Below, in pieces: positions 7,314 to 17,207 of a DNA stretch of 64,000 nt (the stretch's first letter is position 1; the number at the start of each line of letters is the position of its first letter). Both the position numbers and the translations under genes were made by a program. Location of the stretch: assembly GCA_013289685.1 (NCBI GenBank), contig JABCZL010000001.1, forward strand, positions 127,838-191,837, given 5' to 3'. The notes under the pieces were generated by a model. It worked only from the letters and a program-made list of their open reading frames with translations. It was not told where the DNA came from and searched no databases. This DNA comes from Acidobacteriota bacterium. GTDB lineage: Bacteria; Acidobacteriota; Terriglobia; Terriglobales; Acidobacteriaceae.

Positions 7314-7349
7314 AAAGGCCATCGCACGGACGCCCGAACGACCGACCCA

Positions 7350-9839
7350 ATGACTGTCCCTACCCCGACTGAGCGTGACCCCGTCTGCGGCATGAACGTG
7401 AACACCGCGACGGCGAAACACGTCCACGAGCACGCCGGAAAGAACTACTATTTCTGCTGCGCCGGTTGCGTTGAAAAGTTCAAGTCCAACCCGCCAGCGT
7501 ATCTCAACCGACCGGCTGCATCGGGCCTCGTAACCCTCCGAATGCCCGCGGCCGCCGGGGCTCCGAAGTCCGCGACCGGAAGCCGAAAGCCGGAAGCCGA
7601 AAGCCGGGTGTCCTACGTCTGCCCCATGTGCCCCGAAGTTCACGAGACCAAACCGGGAGCCTGCCCATCCTGCGGCATGGCGCTCGAGCCCGACGTCCCG
7701 CTGGCCTCCACCCGCACCGAATACACCTGCCCCATGCATCCCCAGATCGTCCGCCCCGGCCCCGGACACTGCCCCATCTGCGGCATGGCGCTGGAGCCGC
7801 GCACGGTCACCGCGGCGCAAGAAGAGAATCCCGAACTGCGCGACATGACCCGCCGCTTCTGGGTGAGCCTCGTCCTGACCGCACCGCTGTTCGCCATTGC
7901 GATGGGCAGCATGCTGTGGCATGGCTTCAAAGTGACGGTCGATCTAGAGCTAAACGGTGTGCTGATCAATCTGCCGAGGATCGAATTCCTCCTCGCCACG
8001 CCCGTCGTCCTGTGGTGCGGCCTGCCATTTTTCCAGCGCTTCTGGACGTCGCTGGTCAACCGCAGCCCCAACATGTTCACCCTGATCGGCCTGGGCACTG
8101 GCGTGGCCTATATCTACAGCGTGGTCGCGACCATCGCGCCGCAAATCTTCCCCACTTCGATGCGAAGCATGGGCGGATATCCCGACGTCTACTTTGAAGC
8201 CGCTGCCGCCATCACCACGCTGGTCCTGCTCGGCCAGGTCATGGAACTCCGCGCCCGCAGCCGCACCAGCGCTGCCATTCGCGCGCTCCTTGATCTAAGC
8301 CCGAAAACCGCGCGCCTGCTGGCCGCAGATGGAACAGAAAAGGACACCCCCCTCGCACACGTCAAGCCCGGCGACCGCCTGCGCGTCCGCCCCGGAGAAA
8401 AGGTTCCCGTCGATGGCGTCGTCCTCGAAGGCCGCAGTTCCGTCGACGAATCGATGATCACCGGCGAATCCATCCCCGTAGAGAAATCTCCCGACAGCCA
8501 AGTGATCGGCGCCACCATCAACTCGACGGGATCGTTCATCATGCGAGCCGAGCGCGTCGGCTCTGAAACTTTGCTCGCTCGCATCGTCCAACTCGTCGGC
8601 CAGGCCCAGCGCAGCCGCGCCCCCATTCAACGGCTTGCCGATCGCGTCGCCGCCTGGTTCGTTCCCACAGTCGTCGCCGTGGCCGCCATCACCTTCGTCG
8701 CATGGTTCGTCTTCGGTCCCCAGCCTCGCCTCGCACACGCCCTCGTGAACGCCGTCGCGGTTCTCATCATCGCCTGCCCCTGCGCCCTCGGTCTGGCTAC
8801 TCCCATGGCCATCATGGTCGGCACCGGCCGCGGCGCCCACGCCGGAGTCCTGATCAAAAACGCCGAAGCCCTCGAGACCCTGGAAAAAGTCGACACCTTA
8901 GTCGTCGACAAAACCGGAACACTCACGGAAGGGAAGCCGCAGCTGGTCGGCACATCCTCTTCTAACCGAGACGCCATCGACGACCTTCTCCGCATGGCCG
9001 CCAGCCTCGAACGCGCCAGCGAGCATCCGCTTGCTGCCGCCGTCGTCGCCGGCGCAACCGCGAAAAAGCTCGCCCTCTCCGAGCCCCAGGATTTTTCCTC
9101 CATTCCGGGTAAAGGTGTGCGCGGCACCGTCGAAGGACATCAGGTGGCAATCGGCAACACAGCTCTCATGTTTGAAATTGGAGCTTTGACCAGTGGCTCG
9201 GGCTACGGGACGCTGCAGGTGAGAGGAGGGACGACGCTTCTGGTTTCCATCGATGGCAAATTCGCGGGGACGCTCACCGTATCCGACCCGATCAAGCCTG
9301 CGGCCAGGAGCACCGTGGACGAACTAAAGAAAAATAATGTCGGAATTGTCATGCTCACCGGAGACAATCGCACCACCGCGGCAGAGATTGCCACGGAGCT
9401 GGGTATCCAGGAGTTCGAAGCCGAAGTCCTCCCCGAAGGCAAACTCGAAATTATCCGCAAACTCCAGCAGCAGGGAAGAGTCGTCGCCATGGCCGGAGAC
9501 GGCATTAACGACGCCCCCGCACTCGCGCAAGCCGACGTCGGCATCGCCATGGGCACTGGCACCGACGTCGCCATGGAGAGCGGAGGCATCACCCTGGTCA
9601 AAGGAGACCTTACCGGAATCCTGCGCGCCCGCAAGCTGAGCCAGGCCACCATGCGCAACATCCGCCAGAACCTTTTCTTCGCCTTCATCTACAACGCCCT
9701 CGGAGTCCCCATCGCCGCCGGCATTCTGTATCCGTTCTTCGGCATCCTGCTCAGCCCCATTTTCGCCGCCGCTGCCATGAGCTTTAGTTCCGTCAGCGTG
9801 ATCACCAACGCCCTCCGTCTCCGCCACGCCAAACTGTAG
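7350..9839 (+). CDS. Copper-translocating P1B-type ATPase with YHS and two metal-binding Cys domains
   Basis: 829 aa from the ATG at 7350; the longer frame back to 7203 is made of repeat DNA. Domain order: YHS-type metal domain (DPVCGMNV, residues 10-17; CCAGC 36-40), two heavy-metal-binding domains with CPMCPEV...CPSCGM (91-110) and CPMHPQI...CPICGM (127-145), membrane helices, actuator loop ([11 protein letters not shown]), CPC in the transport helix (476-478), DKTGTLTEG with Asp520, [10 protein letters not shown], and the GDGINDAPA hinge. CPC plus the N-terminal domains indicate copper/silver export from the cytoplasm. Residues 77-85 (GSRKPEAES) are encoded by a family F repeat that also occurs in miaB. 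Confidence 0.92.
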   Translation: MTVPTPTERDPVCGMNVNTATAKHVHEHAGKNYYFCCAGCVEKFKSNPPAYLNRPAASGLVTLRMPAAAGAPKSATGSRKPEAESRVSYVCPMCPEVHETKPGACPSCGMALEPDVPLASTRTEYTCPMHPQIVRPGPGHCPICGMALEPRTVTAAQEENPELRDMTRRFWVSLVLTAPLFAIAMGSMLWHGFKVTVDLELNGVLINLPRIEFLLATPVVLWCGLPFFQRFWTSLVNRSPNMFTLIGLGTGVAYIYSVVATIAPQIFPTSMRSMGGYPDVYFEAAAAITTLVLLGQVMELRARSRTSAAIRALLDLSPKTARLLAADGTEKDTPLAHVKPGDRLRVRPGEKVPVDGVVLEGRSSVDESMITGESIPVEKSPDSQVIGATINSTGSFIMRAERVGSETLLARIVQLVGQAQRSRAPIQRLADRVAAWFVPTVVAVAAITFVAWFVFGPQPRLAHALVNAVAVLIIACPCALGLATPMAIMVGTGRGAHAGVLIKNAEALETLEKVDTLVVDKTGTLTEGKPQLVGTSSSNRDAIDDLLRMAASLERASEHPLAAAVVAGATAKKLALSEPQDFSSIPGKGVRGTVEGHQVAIGNTALMFEIGALTSGSGYGTLQVRGGTTLLVSIDGKFAGTLTVSDPIKPAARSTVDELKKNNVGIVMLTGDNRTTAAEIATELGIQEFEAEVLPEGKLEIIRKLQQQGRVVAMAGDGINDAPALAQADVGIAMGTGTDVAMESGGITLVKGDLTGILRARKLSQATMRNIRQNLFFAFIYNALGVPIAAGILYPFFGILLSPIFAAAAMSFSSVSVITNALRLRHAKL
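7577..7607. repeat. Family F repeat inside the copper ATPase gene
   Basis: Two tandem GGAAGCCGAAAGCC-like units sit in frame and encode GSRKPEAES in a linker between metal-binding domains. The same DNA and peptide occur in miaB at about 32130-32158. Confidence 0.75.
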
Positions 9840-9854
9840 AGTTGGTCCCCAAAA

Positions 9855-9937
9855 AAATGCGGGACGGACACTCCCTTCGACTTCGCATCGAAAATCCCCA
9901 CTTCTCCCGCAAAGAACGCGCGAGAAATGGGGCACCC
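9855..9937. repeat. Mosaic of family A and family B repeats
   Basis: A half copy of family A (GCGGGACGGACACTCCC) runs into TTCGACTTCG, the core of the nested 26-mer seen at 37346-37371. A full family B copy follows (AAAATCCCCAC ... GGGGCACCC, 9891-9937) with an inner hairpin around CGCGCGAGAA. It lies between the ATPase and a convergent minus-strand gene. Confidence 0.75.
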
Positions 9938-10051
9938 GGCCCATTGATTTCCCACGCCTTAGAGGAAAGAAGAAAGCAGAGAAAGGAACGGCGAGAATGA
10001 TGAAACCCCAGTGGGCTGAGGTCCAAAGTCCGAAGTCCGAAGTCAAACCTC

Positions 10052-10621
10052 CTACTCCGGCTTCCCATTCTTGGCGCTGGAATTCGAATTCAGCTTCTTA
10101 TGCTTGGCCGCATCTTCCTGGTCCGCCAGCAGTTTGCGGTGGTCCTCGGCCGAGGTCTCCACCGTATCCAGAATGTTAGTCAGAACGAATTCGTACTGCC
10201 GAGCCTCGTCCGCCGGAACGTCGGCCGCATCTTTCAGCGCGCGCAGTTTCGCCTGAAACTCTGTATCGGCGGCAATGATCAGCTTCAGCGGCTTGCGGAT
10301 ATCATCCTTGCGATCGACATAGGTGTCGATATTGTCGTTGAGCTCGTCGTACAGCAATTGAAAGTCGTCGAGCAAGTCGTGCGTCTGCCGCGGACGATCC
10401 TTCGTCTTGGGATCGCTCCGCATATCCTCCAGCTTCACCAGCCGCGCCCGCGTGAACTGAATGTAGAGCGTCAGCCGTTTCTGCGGCTCCCAACTGGCGT
10501 CGCGAATCTGGTCGATCTCCACTTGCGTCAGCGGCTCGCGATGGCGCTGCGCCTGCACCGCCGATCCAGCAGCCAGCAAGAGGGCCACGCACACACTCGC
10601 CCGAAGCAGGGAAGCAGTCAT
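10052..10621 (-). CDS. Exported protein of unknown function
   Basis: 189 aa. The N-terminal signal peptide (residues 1-24, VCVALLLAAGSAVQA) suggests export. The mature part is highly charged and helical (RLTLYIQFTRARLVKLEDM, HDLLDDFQLLYDELND) with no Cys and a Lys/Asn/Ser-rich tail. The start overlaps the stop of the upstream gene (ATGA, 10618-10621), so the two are co-translated. No family recognised. Confidence 0.72.
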   Translation of the reverse strand: MTASLLRASVCVALLLAAGSAVQAQRHREPLTQVEIDQIRDASWEPQKRLTLYIQFTRARLVKLEDMRSDPKTKDRPRQTHDLLDDFQLLYDELNDNIDTYVDRKDDIRKPLKLIIAADTEFQAKLRALKDAADVPADEARQYEFVLTNILDTVETSAEDHRKLLADQEDAAKHKKLNSNSSAKNGKPE

Positions 10622-11082
10622 TTTGCGCCTTTCGGAAACATGGCCTTGAGCAGATCATCCCTCACCCGTTCCAGGCGGTTGATGGCGTCCCGCACCGGCG
10701 CCTGATCGTCATGCGCCAGCGAGTGCACGAGGTCGGTCAGTTTGCGGATCATCGTGCGCGCCGCGATCTCGGTTTGCTTTTCATGTTTGCGCGATTGAAT
10801 CGAATAGTCGCGGGCCAATTCCGAGTAGGCCACCACATCGGTCAAAGCCACCTGGCCCTTCTCAACTTCCGAGGCCGCGTATTGCTTGTCAGCCTCCACC
10901 AGCTGTTTCTGTGCGATCTGGACGCACAAGTGAGCCCGGTCTCCAATGCTCGCCGATGCCACCCGGCCCTTCAACTCCTCGACCGTGGGCTCGCCGCTGG
11001 GCGCCGCACGCGCGCTCAGCACAGCGATCATCGCGAAAACCGTGATCGTCCCCCACCGCAATAAGTACCGCACCCCAAGCAT
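10618..11082 (-). CDS. Exported helical protein of unknown function
   Basis: 154 aa from the ATG at 11082, with AAGG upstream. A signal peptide (TITVFAMIAVLSARA) precedes a helical domain (LCVQIAQKQLVEADKQYAAS, DVVAYSELARDYSIQSR, TDLVHSLAHD). It ends MFPKGAK and overlaps the next gene by 4 nt. It lies 20 bp downstream of the TPR gene, giving an apparent TPR-154aa-189aa operon. The paired small helical proteins may act together in the envelope; no domain name applies. Confidence 0.7.
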   Translation of the reverse strand: MLGVRYLLRWGTITVFAMIAVLSARAAPSGEPTVEELKGRVASASIGDRAHLCVQIAQKQLVEADKQYAASEVEKGQVALTDVVAYSELARDYSIQSRKHEKQTEIAARTMIRKLTDLVHSLAHDDQAPVRDAINRLERVRDDLLKAMFPKGAK

Positions 11083-11102
11083 GGTCCCAGCCTTGCCTCG
11101 AA

Positions 11103-12506
11103 TTATTTTTTGGGCTCGATAGCGATGAGCCGGTGCTTCGCCTGCCATTCCTGATCAGGATACTTCCCGTGAGCCAGGTTGAGGAAGAGGTGAAAATTCG
11201 CCGCCGCCCGCTTGTAGTCCTTGAGGTGATCGTAGGCCGAAGCCCGCACGAAGTACGTGATCGCCTCCTCCGGCAGAAATTTCGCCCGCGCATCCAACGC
11301 CTTGATGGTCAGCGGATAGTCTTTGTTCTCGCTGGCGGCAAACGCGAGGTCGCCATAAGCATCGCCCAAATCCGGCTTGAGTTTTACCGCCTCCAGCAAT
11401 TCCTTCTGCGCCTCAGCGAACTTTTTCTGTTCCAGCAGCGCCTTTCCCAGACTCTGGTGCAGCGCCGCGTCACTGGGACTGCCCGCCAGCAGCGCGCGAT
11501 AGCTGGCCTCAGCCTGATCGTATTTCTTGGCAGTCATGTATAGATCGGCGAGATCGCGCTGCAGCGAAACATCCGCCGGAGCCAGCTTCGCTCCCGCCTG
11601 CAATTCCGCAATCGCGTCGTCGTTCTTACCCTCAGCCGCCAGGACTCGTCCCAACTGAATGTAGGCGCCACCCTCGTCGGGCTTCGCCGCGATCAGTTTC
11701 CGTAACTCCGCCTCAGCCTCGGGTAAACGATGCCCCCGCATGTAAATGTTCGCCAGCCCGGTCATCGCATCGCTGGACGGCCCCAGCGCCAGCGCCTGTT
11801 TGTACTCGTGCTCGGAGTCCGCAAACTTGCCCTGCTTTTCCAGCAGCAGTCCCGCCGACAAATGAGGCTCTGGATCCTTCGGCTGCAGACCCGCCGCCTG
11901 CCGGTAGGCCGCGACCGCCTCGTCGGGCTTGGTCGCCTCCAGCACATGACCCAGAGAAAGCCACGCTCGCGCCTGCCCCTCCGCAACGTGGCTCGTGGGC
12001 TTGAGTTGCGTGGCCGCCAGCAGATATCCCTCAGCATCGGGCTGCCCCGTCTTGGCAAGCTGCAATCCCAAATTCAGATTCGACTCAAACACATCCGGCT
12101 TCGCCGCCACCGATTTGCGATACGCCGCAATCGAGTCGTCCCTCTTGCCCAGCCCGTTCTCCACAAAGCCAAGTTCAAACCACGCTACATAATTCGCGGC
12201 GTCGTCCTGCACCACCTTGCGCAGCAACGGCTCAGCCCCGGCGTAATCCTGTTTCTGGATGAGATCTTCGGCCTTCGCAAGCTCGGGAGGCGGTGCATCT
12301 TCCTCGGCAACCTTGGTGTGGTGGACCGTTTGCCCGGAATTCGCTTTCGCCTTGTGATGAACGCTGGAAGAAGTTCCCTCGTCCTGCGATTGTGAATCCG
12401 TCTGCGTCGCAGGCGCATTCGTGGCCTGCGCTCCGGCTAGCACGGGCACACACGCCAGCAGCGCGGCGACCGCCAGCCCGCGAGCGATCCTCAATTCACG
12501 AGCCAT
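11103..12506 (-). CDS. Exported tetratricopeptide-repeat protein
   Basis: About 467 aa from the ATG at 12506. This start gives a normal signal peptide (MARELRIARGLAVAALLACV...LAGAQA); earlier in-frame ATGs at 12521, 12551 and 12569 add MARKF-type repeats. After a Ser/Thr/Gln-rich linker, some ten TPR units follow, recognisable by PNYVAWFELG-, EAVAAYRQAAGLQPKDPEPH- and EAEAELRKLIAAKPDEGGAY-like patterns with the W-LG-Y-A-F-A-P spacing. TPR arrays are protein-protein scaffolds, here probably periplasmic. It is just downstream of uvrA and leads a likely operon with the two small exported proteins. Confidence 0.82.
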   Translation of the reverse strand: MARELRIARGLAVAALLACVPVLAGAQATNAPATQTDSQSQDEGTSSSVHHKAKANSGQTVHHTKVAEEDAPPPELAKAEDLIQKQDYAGAEPLLRKVVQDDAANYVAWFELGFVENGLGKRDDSIAAYRKSVAAKPDVFESNLNLGLQLAKTGQPDAEGYLLAATQLKPTSHVAEGQARAWLSLGHVLEATKPDEAVAAYRQAAGLQPKDPEPHLSAGLLLEKQGKFADSEHEYKQALALGPSSDAMTGLANIYMRGHRLPEAEAELRKLIAAKPDEGGAYIQLGRVLAAEGKNDDAIAELQAGAKLAPADVSLQRDLADLYMTAKKYDQAEASYRALLAGSPSDAALHQSLGKALLEQKKFAEAQKELLEAVKLKPDLGDAYGDLAFAASENKDYPLTIKALDARAKFLPEEAITYFVRASAYDHLKDYKRAAANFHLFLNLAHGKYPDQEWQAKHRLIAIEPKK

Positions 12507-12551
12507 GAATTTACGGGCCATGAACTTACGAGCTACGAATTCACGCGCCAT
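12492..12551 (-). repeat. Four tandem 15-bp units carrying alternative start codons
   Basis: On the minus strand the units are ATGGCGCGTGAATTC, GTAGCTCGTAAGTTC, ATGGCCCGTAAATTC and ATGGCTCGTGAATTG. Three of the four begin with an in-frame ATG, so the TPR protein could start at several points and its N-terminus (MARxF repeats) would change with copy number. Confidence 0.75.
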
Positions 12552-15500
12552 GCGATCGCGAGTTGCCATTGCCGTTCAAAACGCGCGCCAGATATTTTCC
12601 CGTGTAGGAGCCCGCCAGCTTGGCGATCGCCTCCGGCGGCCCCGCCCCCACCACCTTGCCTCCGCGGTTCCCGCCTTCCGGACCCAGATCGATTACCCAG
12701 TCGGCCGTCTTGATGACTTCCAGATTATGCTCGATGACCACAATCGATCCCCCTGCTTCAATCAGACGCCGAAACGCAGCCAGAAGTTTGCTGACGTCGT
12801 CAAAATGCAGTCCGGTCGTGGGCTCGTCGAAAATGTAAAGCAGTCGCCGCCTGACCCGCCCCTCACTTCCATCGCTCCGGTTCGCCTCCCGCGATGCCGG
12901 CTGCAAGTGCGCCGCCAGCTTCATGCGCTGCGCCTCGCCGCCCGACAGCGTAGTCGCCGACTGTCCGAGCCGCAAATATCCCAGCCCGACTTCTTCCAGT
13001 GTGCGCAGCTTCTCGGTAATCTTGGGCGCCTCGGCAAAAAACTTCAGCGCCTCCTTCACTGTCAGATTCAGCACTTCGTGAATATTCTTCCCGCGGTAGC
13101 GCACCTCAAGCACCGCCGGCTTGTAGCGCGTGCCCTTGCACTCCTCGCAAATCAATTCCACGTCCGCCAGGAACTGCATCTCCACCGTGACCGTGCCGTC
13201 GCCCTGACAAGTCTCGCAGCGCCCGCCGGGAATGTTGAACGAAAAATGTCCCGGCCCGAGCCCGCGCTTCTTCGCCTCGGGCAGGGAAGCGAACAGCTCG
13301 CGCATGGCATCGAACGCCTTGATGTACGTCACCGGATTCGACCGCGGCGTCCGCCCAATCGGCGACTGATCGACCAGCACCACTTCCTCGATAAACTGAT
13401 CGCCCTCCAAACTTTCCCAACTCGCGGCCGGCCCAGTCGCTCCGTTGCCAGTCTGCTGTTTCGCCTGAGCCAACGCCCGGTACAGCACCTGATGCAGCAG
13501 CGTGGATTTTCCCGACCCCGACACCCCGGTAATCGCCACAATCATGCCCAGTGGAATGCTGATGTCGACGCCCTTCAGATTATTGGCGCGCACGCCGCGA
13601 ATCCTGATCTGCTGCGCCCCCGGCTTCCGCCGCACCACAGGCGCTTGAATCCGCAAATCTTCCGAAAGATACCGCCCCGTCAGCGAAACCGGATTGTGCA
13701 CGATCTCATCGTAAGTCCCCTCGGCCACGAGCTTGCCGCCATTCTCCCCAGCGCCCGGCCCCAAGTCGAGAATCCGGTCCGCCGCCCGCATGATGTCCGG
13801 ATCGTGCTCGACCACCAGAATCGTGTTCCCCAGATCGCGCAGATCATGAAGAATCTTGATCAGCCGGTGCGTGTCCCGGGGATGCAGCCCGATCGACGGT
13901 TCATCCAGCACATACAGCGTCCCCACAAGCCGCGACCCGAGCGAAGTCGCCAGCTGAATCCGCTGCGCCTCTCCGCCCGACAACGTAGAAGACAGCCGGT
14001 CCAGCGTCAGATATTCCAGCCCCACATCGTTCAGAAATCGCAGCCGCTCGCGAATCTCCTCCAGCAGCTTCTCCGCGATCTCGCTCTCCTGCGGACTCAG
14101 CTCAACCTGCTCAAAGAATCGCAGCGCATCCTCCACCGTAAGCGCGCAAACCTCGCAGATATTTTTCCCGTTGACCCTGACCTGCCGCGCCTCCAGCCGC
14201 AGCCGCGACCCATTGCAGTCCGGACACAGCGAATACCCGCGATAGCGGCTCAGAAACACCCGCACGTGCAGCTTGTACTTCTTGCGTTCCAGGTGATTAA
14301 AAAATCCGCGCACGCCCAGAAACTTTCCTTCGCCCTTCAGCACCAGATTCTTGTGCTCCTCCTCCAGGTCAGCCCACGGCACATCCAGCGGAATCCCCGC
14401 TTGCTTGGCAAACCGCTTCAAATCCGTAAAGAGCGGGCGATACTTCGGTTTAGTCCACGGCTCAATCGGACAATCCGCAATCGTCTTCATCTTGTCCGGA
14501 ATCACCAGGTCGAGATCGAAGTCGATCGTGTTCCCAAACCCCTGGCACCGTGGGCAAGCCCCATAAGGATTGTTGAACGAAAAAAGTCGCGGCTCCGGTT
14601 CCTCATACCGTAAGCTGCAATCCTTGCACTCAAACCGCTGCGCAAACCGCAATGTGGGAGGGACACTTCTGTCCGTCGCCTTTGCAGTTGCTGTTGTCTT
14701 TGCAGTTGCCTGCTCGCCAGATTCCTCCGACTCCGGAATCTCAAAAATAACCTCGCCCGCTTCCCGATAAGCCGTCTCAATCGCATCGACAATGCGTGTC
14801 CGAGCCTCCGCCGAAACCACCAGCCGATCAACCAACACAAAAACGGGCTCCGAAAAATTGATGTCGAGCAAAGACTCCGGCGTGGAGAACTCATAAACCT
14901 CCCCCACCTGGTAAAGCCGGTTGAACCCACTCTTCCGCAAATCAAACAGCCGAGTCTTCAGCGCATCCGTCAAAGCGGGTGCCCCACCCTTCTCGCGCTT
15001 TTCGCGAGAGGGTGGGGATTTTGACTTCACCACCTGCAAGCCAACGTTTCGCGCAGTCTTAGCCGATTCCTGCCCTCCCACCCCGCTCCGCTGCAACGGA
15101 AACAGCACCTGCAGCCGTGTCTCCGGATCCAGCGCCAAAATCGCGTCCGCGACTTCGTCGACTGTATCCTTCTTCACCTCGCGTCCGCACTTCGCGCAAA
15201 ACGTCCGCCCCACCCGCGCAAACAGTAGCCGCAAATAGTCATAAATCTCGGTCGCCGTCGCTACCGTCGACCGCGGGTTCCGCGTCGTATTCTTCTGCCG
15301 GATCGCCACCGCCGGCGCGATCCCGTCAATGGTGTCCGCGTCCGGCTTCTCAATCCGTTCCAGAAATTGCCGCGCGTACGCCGACAAAGATTCCACATAC
15401 CGCCGCTGCCCCTCGGCATAAATCGTGTCAAACGCCAGCGACGACTTGCCCGAACCGGACACGCCAGTCACCACCGTCAACGAATTGTGGGGAACCTCAA

Positions 15501-15591
15501 AATCAATATTCTTGAGGTTATGCACGCGCGCGCCGCGTACGACAATGCTTTCCGTGGGAGTCAAGACAGCCTGCGTAGATTCAGAAGACAT
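12541..15591 (-). CDS. uvrA: UvrABC excinuclease subunit A
   Basis: 1016 aa, longer than the usual 940-970. UvrA is the damage-recognition ATPase of nucleotide excision repair, a cytoplasmic dimer that loads UvrB. Seen: Walker [13 protein letters not shown] (43-54), FCAKCGR zinc module, two ABC signatures (LSGGEAQR twice), second Walker [12 protein letters not shown], and [13 protein letters not shown]. Two stretches are repeat DNA in frame: residues about 189-207 ([14 protein letters not shown], family B) and about 295-313 (TDRSVPPT plus Ala/Thr/Lys repeats, family A). Both lie in the ATP-binding I/insertion region, outside the motifs, so the protein is probably active. A perfect TATAAT at 15671-15676 marks the promoter. 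Confidence 0.96.
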   Translation of the reverse strand: MSSESTQAVLTPTESIVVRGARVHNLKNIDFEVPHNSLTVVTGVSGSGKSSLAFDTIYAEGQRRYVESLSAYARQFLERIEKPDADTIDGIAPAVAIRQKNTTRNPRSTVATATEIYDYLRLLFARVGRTFCAKCGREVKKDTVDEVADAILALDPETRLQVLFPLQRSGVGGQESAKTARNVGLQVVKSKSPPSREKREKGGAPALTDALKTRLFDLRKSGFNRLYQVGEVYEFSTPESLLDINFSEPVFVLVDRLVVSAEARTRIVDAIETAYREAGEVIFEIPESEESGEQATAKTTATAKATDRSVPPTLRFAQRFECKDCSLRYEEPEPRLFSFNNPYGACPRCQGFGNTIDFDLDLVIPDKMKTIADCPIEPWTKPKYRPLFTDLKRFAKQAGIPLDVPWADLEEEHKNLVLKGEGKFLGVRGFFNHLERKKYKLHVRVFLSRYRGYSLCPDCNGSRLRLEARQVRVNGKNICEVCALTVEDALRFFEQVELSPQESEIAEKLLEEIRERLRFLNDVGLEYLTLDRLSSTLSGGEAQRIQLATSLGSRLVGTLYVLDEPSIGLHPRDTHRLIKILHDLRDLGNTILVVEHDPDIMRAADRILDLGPGAGENGGKLVAEGTYDEIVHNPVSLTGRYLSEDLRIQAPVVRRKPGAQQIRIRGVRANNLKGVDISIPLGMIVAITGVSGSGKSTLLHQVLYRALAQAKQQTGNGATGPAASWESLEGDQFIEEVVLVDQSPIGRTPRSNPVTYIKAFDAMRELFASLPEAKKRGLGPGHFSFNIPGGRCETCQGDGTVTVEMQFLADVELICEECKGTRYKPAVLEVRYRGKNIHEVLNLTVKEALKFFAEAPKITEKLRTLEEVGLGYLRLGQSATTLSGGEAQRMKLAAHLQPASREANRSDGSEGRVRRRLLYIFDEPTTGLHFDDVSKLLAAFRRLIEAGGSIVVIEHNLEVIKTADWVIDLGPEGGNRGGKVVGAGPPEAIAKLAGSYTGKYLARVLNGNGNSRSHGA
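14652..14680 (+). repeat. Family A repeat inside uvrA
   Basis: TGTGGGAGGGACACTTCTGT then CCGTCGCC, slightly diverged from consensus (G-T wobble, CTTC loop). It continues into two TTTGCAGTTGC-type units. It is read in frame on the opposite strand by uvrA. Confidence 0.8.
14978..15027. repeat. Family B repeat inside uvrA
   Basis: GGTGCCCCACCC ... TCTCGCG-CTTT-TCGCGAGA ... GGGTGGGGATTTTGAC. The inner hairpin is perfect and the outer arms also pair. It contributes about 17 codons to UvrA without breaking the frame. Confidence 0.85.
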
Positions 15592-15670
15592 CGGATAAGG
15601 GCCCGACAGCCCCCCGCTCGCCCCGAGCGCACCCGCTCAGAGCCTTCCGCGAGGCTTGTCGAATCTTTCT

Positions 15671-15676
15671 ATTATA
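15671..15676 (-). promoter_or_regulatory. -10 element of the uvrA promoter
   Basis: Reading the minus strand gives a perfect TATAAT about 80 nt upstream of the uvrA start. No good -35 box is seen at 17 bp; a GC-rich family E repeat occupies that position. Confidence 0.45.
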
Positions 15677-15690
15677 AAGCAGAAACAACA

Positions 15691-15720
15691 TGTGGCGCGG
15701 GCGCCCCGCCCGCGTGTAGA
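15691..15720. repeat. Family E GC-rich palindrome
   Basis: TGTGGCGCGGGCGCCCCGCC followed by CGCGTGTAG. The centre GGCGCC is self-complementary, with GCGGG/CCCGC arms. Related copies are at about 26797-26822, 30383-30410 and 53798-53830. Confidence 0.65.
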
Positions 15721-15830
15721 CGCAACAAATACCAACTCGTTGAGCAACAACACTAGAAGCGCGGAGGGCGAAGGGGGTGGCCCTCCGCGCGCGACGACTG
15801 CGGCGCGCGTTGCCAGTACATCCAGACCGC

Positions 15831-16175
15831 CTAAGAGACCGCCTCGATGTTCTCCACATGAATCAGGTTGGTGTCCAGGTCAAGCTTGCCGACGACTTTT
15901 ACTTGCTTGCCTTCGAACGGCTTGGCCTTGTCCTGATCATCGAGCTGGTAGCTCATCTTCGTCGCCGGGTCCTTGAGCACGAACTTGCCTTTCTCCTTCA
16001 CGATCGTGCCGCTGAAGGGCTTGGCATCCTGGGTCTGCACATCGTTTTGCGGTTGCACAGCGGTCGGCTGCTGCGAGTCGCGCGCTGGTTGTTGCGAGTT
16101 GGCCTGTACACTCACAGCGGCCATGCCCGCCGCAAAAGCCAGCACTATGGCTAGACGTAGTACGGATTTCTTCAT
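15831..16175 (-). CDS. Exported DUF5818-like protein
   Basis: 114 aa from the ATG at 16175, supported by GGAGG 7 nt upstream. A signal peptide (KSVLRLAIVLAFAAGMAAVS) is followed by a Gln/Asp/Thr linker. A compact beta domain follows (FSGTIVKEKGKFVLKD, SYQLDDQDKAKPFEGKQVKV, LDLDTNLIHVENIEAV). This pattern, a 'gets longer with strand G' OB-like barrel, is common in acidobacterial exported DUF5818 proteins. Its function is unknown. Divergent from the stress-type protein at 16581. Confidence 0.72.
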   Translation of the reverse strand: MKKSVLRLAIVLAFAAGMAAVSVQANSQQPARDSQQPTAVQPQNDVQTQDAKPFSGTIVKEKGKFVLKDPATKMSYQLDDQDKAKPFEGKQVKVVGKLDLDTNLIHVENIEAVS

Positions 16176-16580
16176 CACGAACCTCCGAGAGAATTGGTTT
16201 GGTATTTCTTGCCCGCATTCTTGCAAGCCCTGTGCCATTTCGCTTCGGGGCTGTGCTCACTTGCACATACGCAGGATCACAGCCGCTTCCGATAACCGGC
16301 AGTCCGTAATTTATCGCTGGTATGCGGAAGTTCTTCGCTACTCGCCAGTTCGCATCAACCGGGAAAAAGTTACACGAATAAAGGGGGCGATGCGCGAGCC
16401 CATCGAATCGGATTCCGATATGCACTAGCGCCACCAACAACTTGGCAGTTTGGCAGCGCTTTTGCTCGTAGGGTCGCAGAATCTGGGCTCCTAAGAAAAT
16501 ATCTTGCATTCTTATCTCACGATGCCTCGTGCGCGCATGGGTGCGTTCCACTGCCGCGAATCGAGGGGAGGAAGGAGTGT
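16176..16580. other. Divergent intergenic region, 405 bp
   Basis: No gene supported. It lies between two divergent starts and must hold both promoters. Sequence is AT-richer than its surroundings near 16310-16400, but I see no clear -35/-10 pair or repeat family. Confidence 0.4.
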
Positions 16581-17108
16581 GTGAGGACAATGGACCATAC
16601 TGCTGCGGCCTACGGCGTTTATCCCGATGCAGTAGAAGTTGCGGAAGTCGTGCGTACCCTGAATACCGCGGGGTTTGAAAACGAGCAAATCTGCCTGATG
16701 CTCGCGCCCACTCATCCCATCGCCACCATCGTGCGCGATGCCAACATTCTCAACCAGGAGCGCGAGGCCAGTGCAGCGATCGCAGGTCTGATTGGCTGGC
16801 TTTCCGAGTTCGGTGCCGTCGTGATGCCTTCCATTGGCTTCTTCATTCGCTCGCAGGCTTTCTTTCATGCCCTGCTCGTGGCCCGCGATGCACCGGCCTT
16901 CTGCGGCAACTCCGGAACCCTGGCCGGCCTGGGTTTCCCGGGCAGTGACGCTGAACGCTTTGCGGCGCAACTGCAGCAGGCAGGATTCCTGGTGTACGTC
17001 GCATCGCACAAGTTCGCGAAGGCGAAGTGGGCTCTCCAACTCCTTCGTATCACCGGTGCCCAGGAAAGTGCCACGCTGGAAACAAAAGCCGATGCCGCGG
17101 TGGCATGA
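16581..17108 (+). CDS. Conserved protein resembling general-stress/DUF1269-type membrane-associated proteins
   Basis: 175 aa from GTG 16581 (AAGGAG just upstream) or 172 aa from ATG 16590 (GAGG 3 nt upstream); both are plausible. The N-terminal part (VAEVVRTLNTAGFENEQICLML) resembles the alpha/beta start of general-stress 17M-type proteins, which sense nothing known but are stress-induced. A Gly/Ala-rich hydrophobic centre (AIAGLIGWLSEFGAVVMPS) and a C-terminal alpha/beta repeat (AERFAAQLQQAGFLVYVAS) follow. The internal duplication of the 'R-x-L-x-x-A-G-F' motif suggests two ferredoxin-like halves joined by a hydrophobic loop. Function unknown. Confidence 0.6.
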   Translation: MRTMDHTAAAYGVYPDAVEVAEVVRTLNTAGFENEQICLMLAPTHPIATIVRDANILNQEREASAAIAGLIGWLSEFGAVVMPSIGFFIRSQAFFHALLVARDAPAFCGNSGTLAGLGFPGSDAERFAAQLQQAGFLVYVASHKFAKAKWALQLLRITGAQESATLETKADAAVA

Positions 17109-17125
17109 CTCGAAGCAAGTCGTAG

Positions 17126-17145
17126 AGACGTAGCTCGCTACGTCT
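17126..17145. terminator. Strong hairpin between convergent genes
   Basis: AGACGTAGC / GCTACGTCT form a 9-bp stem with a TC loop, followed on the + strand by TTC only. A second hairpin GAGACG ... CGTCTC is at 17176-17192. Position between convergent genes suggests a bidirectional transcription end, but there is no T tract. Confidence 0.45.
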
Positions 17146-17207
17146 TCGCCGATAGCGATTGAAATGATGGTGAGCGAGACGAAGCACGTCTCTGCGAAGA
17201 AGGTCGA

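Noticed and set aside
7203-7349. N-terminal extension of the copper ATPase
   Set aside because: The 49 extra codons are encoded by the CCGCGGAGCGGCGA repeat unit; the YHS domain begins normally after the ATG at 7350.
12421-14613. A 730-codon open frame on the + strand opposite uvrA
   Set aside because: It is antisense to uvrA, Arg/Pro/His/Gln-rich as expected of a high-GC shadow frame, and has no domain.
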